From assembly GCA_910584585.1 (NCBI GenBank), contig CAJUBP010000034.1, positions 1-32,683 on the forward strand: 32,683 bases of DNA, given 5' to 3'. A program made the position numbers and the translations under genes. Source of the DNA: an uncultured Lachnospiraceae bacterium. GTDB lineage: Bacteria; Bacillota; Clostridia; Lachnospirales; Lachnospiraceae. The notes below the pieces were generated by a model. It ran no database searches. It saw only the letters and a list, made by a program, of their open reading frames with translations, and was not told the origin of the DNA. Positions 31,129 to 32,683 of this stretch are shown here, piece after piece (position 1 is the stretch's first letter; every line of letters begins with the position of its first letter).

Positions 31129-31204
31129 AGGAACGCCTGAGACTCGCGGCGCTATGCCCGATTCTCCCAACGAAAGACACAGAAATATGCCCCGTATATG
31201 TCTA

Positions 31205-31226
31205 TGCCAGAGCGTGTTTGAAAAAT
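31205..31226. repeat. Short dispersed repeat, copy 2
   Basis: TGCCAGAGCGTGTTTGAAAA followed by AT, sharing its 13-base core with 11619-11639. It ends 6 bp before the GGGAGG of the glycosyltransferase gene. Confidence 0.4.
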
Positions 31227-31243
31227 ACTCTAGGGAGGTATTT

Positions 31244-31978
31244 ATGGATACACTTTTCATTATTATGCCTGCATATAATGAGGAAGAAAATATACGCAGC
31301 GCAATCGCCCAATGGCATCCCATCGCAGAAAACGCAGGAGGGGACAGCCGTCTAGTGGTAATTGATGACGGAAGCCGGGACCGAACGCTTCAAATTGCGC
31401 AGAAATTGAAACAGACATACCCAAGGCTCATTGTCCTCACCAAAGAAAATCAGGGACACGGCCCGGCGGTCCTGTACGGCTACCGCTATGCCATCGCAAA
31501 GGGCGCCGACTATGTGTTCCAGACCGATTCCGACGGACAGACGCTGCCCTCAGAATTTTCCGTATTCTGGAAAAACCGCAGAAAATGCGGGCTGCTCATC
31601 GGCAGCCGCGTCAGACGCCGGGACGGATGTTCCCGGATATTCGTCACATGGGCATTGCAAATGGTTCTGCTTATGATATTCAGAATTCCCATAAGAGACG
31701 CCAATACCCCTTACCGCCTGATGCGGTGCGAAGAACTGAAAAAAGTATTATCTAAGGTGCCCAAGAACTTTTTTCTGTCCAACGTATTAATTACAGTGAT
31801 TTATACGAAACAAAATCTGGGCGTACACTATTACCCCATCACTTTTCTGGAGCGTCAAAATGGAAGCAATTCTATTAATATGAGAAAAATACTGCTGATT
31901 GGCTCCCGGGCTTTCTGCCAGTTCTGGCGCCTCCGGAACAAAATAGCGCCCAAACATTCCAGGAAAATCTCGCCATAG
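31244..31978 (+). CDS. GT2-family glycosyltransferase (polyprenyl-phosphate type)
   Basis: 244 residues from ATG 31244 with AGGGAGG 5 bp upstream. The GT-A fold starts IIMPAYNEEENI (6-17). VVIDDGSRDRT (38-48) binds the nucleotide, NQGHGPAVLYGY (69-80) follows, and the DXD-type motif is QTDSDGQ (93-99). There are no clear C-terminal membrane helices apart from a hydrophobic stretch at about 125-140 (WALQMVLLMIFRIPI). It resembles enzymes that load a sugar on a lipid phosphate. The DUF2298 membrane protein 15 bp downstream would be a plausible acceptor or user of the lipid-linked sugar (inference). Confidence 0.87.
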   Translation: MDTLFIIMPAYNEEENIRSAIAQWHPIAENAGGDSRLVVIDDGSRDRTLQIAQKLKQTYPRLIVLTKENQGHGPAVLYGYRYAIAKGADYVFQTDSDGQTLPSEFSVFWKNRRKCGLLIGSRVRRRDGCSRIFVTWALQMVLLMIFRIPIRDANTPYRLMRCEELKKVLSKVPKNFFLSNVLITVIYTKQNLGVHYYPITFLERQNGSNSINMRKILLIGSRAFCQFWRLRNKIAPKHSRKISP

Positions 31979-31993
31979 AAAGGATCTGCCGCA

Positions 31994-32683
31994 ATGAAAA
32001 CATACATACGAACTCTGATTGCCGTCACACTGGCTGCTCTGACCTTCTTTTTGCTGGGAGAAGACAGCGGCCCTTTCTTTCTCTGGTGGCTGATGGCATT
32101 CATTCTGGGCTGCTCTTTTATGCCCATAACCAGCGTCTTATTTTCCGGTTTTCAGGACAAGGGCTGGATGTTTTCCAAAGTAATCGCCATTGCCGTCTCC
32201 GGATATGTCACCTGGCTGCTGGTCACATTCAAACTCCTGAAATTCACTTCCCCATCCTGCCTTTTCGTTACCCTTGCATGTATCGCCGCAAACCTGGGAA
32301 TCGCCGCACTGCAGCAAAAAAAGACTTCTGCATTCTCTTCAAAGAAAGAGCATTCCGCCGCCAAAACGCAGCGCAGTCATGTTTCCCCCTTTTTCCCTGT
32401 ATCGGCAAAAAATCTGATTCTGGGAGAAGAACTCATTCTGTTTCTGGCGTTTCTGCTGTGGACTTATGTTGTAGGATTCCGGCCGCAGGCATTTGGAGAA
32501 GAAAAATTCATGGATTTCGGATTTATGGCGGCCATGATGCGAAGCCCCGCTCTGCCGGCCACGGATCTCTGGTACAGCCAGTCCCCCATCAACTATTATT
32601 ACGGCGGTCAGTATTATGCCGTATTTCTCACCAAGCTCACCGGAACCCAAATTGCCGTAACTTATAATCTGATGCGCACTCTG
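31994..32683 (+). CDS. DUF2298 (YYY-type) multi-pass membrane protein, 3' end beyond window
   Basis: 230 codons are open from ATG 31994 (AAAGGA 9 bp upstream) to the window edge. At least four hydrophobic helices occur in the first 160 residues (LIAVTLAALTFFLLG; FLWWLMAFILGCSFM; VIAIAVSGYVTWLLV; CLFVTLACIAANLGI). Then comes the family signature region GEEKFMDFGFMAAMMRS, LPATDLWYSQSP and INYYYGGQYY. These residues match the start of the DUF2298 / Chlor_Arch_YYY family, large GT-C-like membrane proteins. Pairing with the GT2 gene suggests a role in surface glycan or glycolipid assembly. Confidence 0.82.
   Translation, partial: MKTYIRTLIAVTLAALTFFLLGEDSGPFFLWWLMAFILGCSFMPITSVLFSGFQDKGWMFSKVIAIAVSGYVTWLLVTFKLLKFTSPSCLFVTLACIAANLGIAALQQKKTSAFSSKKEHSAAKTQRSHVSPFFPVSAKNLILGEELILFLAFLLWTYVVGFRPQAFGEEKFMDFGFMAAMMRSPALPATDLWYSQSPINYYYGGQYYAVFLTKLTGTQIAVTYNLMRTL

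Overview
This window is chromosomal DNA from a Gram-positive anaerobe of the class Clostridia, most likely a member of the Lachnospiraceae. The evidence is strong AGGAGG-type ribosome binding sites and the mix of gene families: oxygen-sensitive class III ribonucleotide reductase (nrdD/nrdG), a stand-alone MsmX-type sugar ATPase, an orphan sCache chemoreceptor, an Ig-like (Big_2) surface protein, an Rpn/PDDEXK nuclease and an AAA/PDDEXK_9 protein. The species assignment is inference. No rRNA, tRNA or CRISPR array was seen.

Layout. 1-4.5 kb is an accessory region. It holds the 5' part of a secreted Ig-like protein (leftward), then a repeat array with one inverted and three direct copies of a ~66-70 bp element, then a rightward tyrosine recombinase, an orphan promoter with a hairpin, an HTH-Fic protein, and a truncated DUF362 remnant. 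4.5-11.5 kb is mainly leftward: an exported flavodoxin, a chemoreceptor, a Y-family polymerase overlapping a YolD-like gene, a TTG-started AAA ATPase, and a PurF-like protein that lacks the N-terminal catalytic Cys. 11.8-15.0 kb is a rightward OpuC-like compatible-solute ABC operon (permease, lipoprotein, ATPase, permease). It is followed by an AAA/PDDEXK_9 protein. 16.8-22.4 kb is leftward: a diaminopimelate decarboxylase-like enzyme with a small downstream partner, a TrmB-type regulator with its own promoter and operator-like repeat, and nrdD-nrdG behind a promoter overlapped by NrdR-like boxes. An AT-rich Rpn nuclease gene sits at 22.6-23.4 kb. 23.7-31.0 kb is leftward: ComEC-like MBL lipoprotein, coiled-coil protein, IscR-like Rrf2 regulator, PucR/CdaR regulator, MsmX ATPase, and an S1-protein/lytic transglycosylase/dUTPase cluster. 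The right edge holds a rightward GT2 glycosyltransferase and the start of a DUF2298 membrane protein.

The most interesting structures lie between genes. First, the repeat array between the surface-protein gene and the recombinase has the architecture of an invertible switch. Second, a palindrome (ATTGCGCAAT) overlaps the -35 of the PurF-like gene, opposite the opuC promoter, and recurs three times at an exact 34-bp period inside the opuC operon. Third, several gene 3' ends (trmB-like, nrdG, the opuC lipoprotein, and the yolD terminator) are followed by decayed duplications of their own last tens of bases. Fourth, the PurF-like protein keeps its PRPP site and candidate Fe-S cysteines but has Met-Gly-Gly where the glutaminase nucleophile should be.
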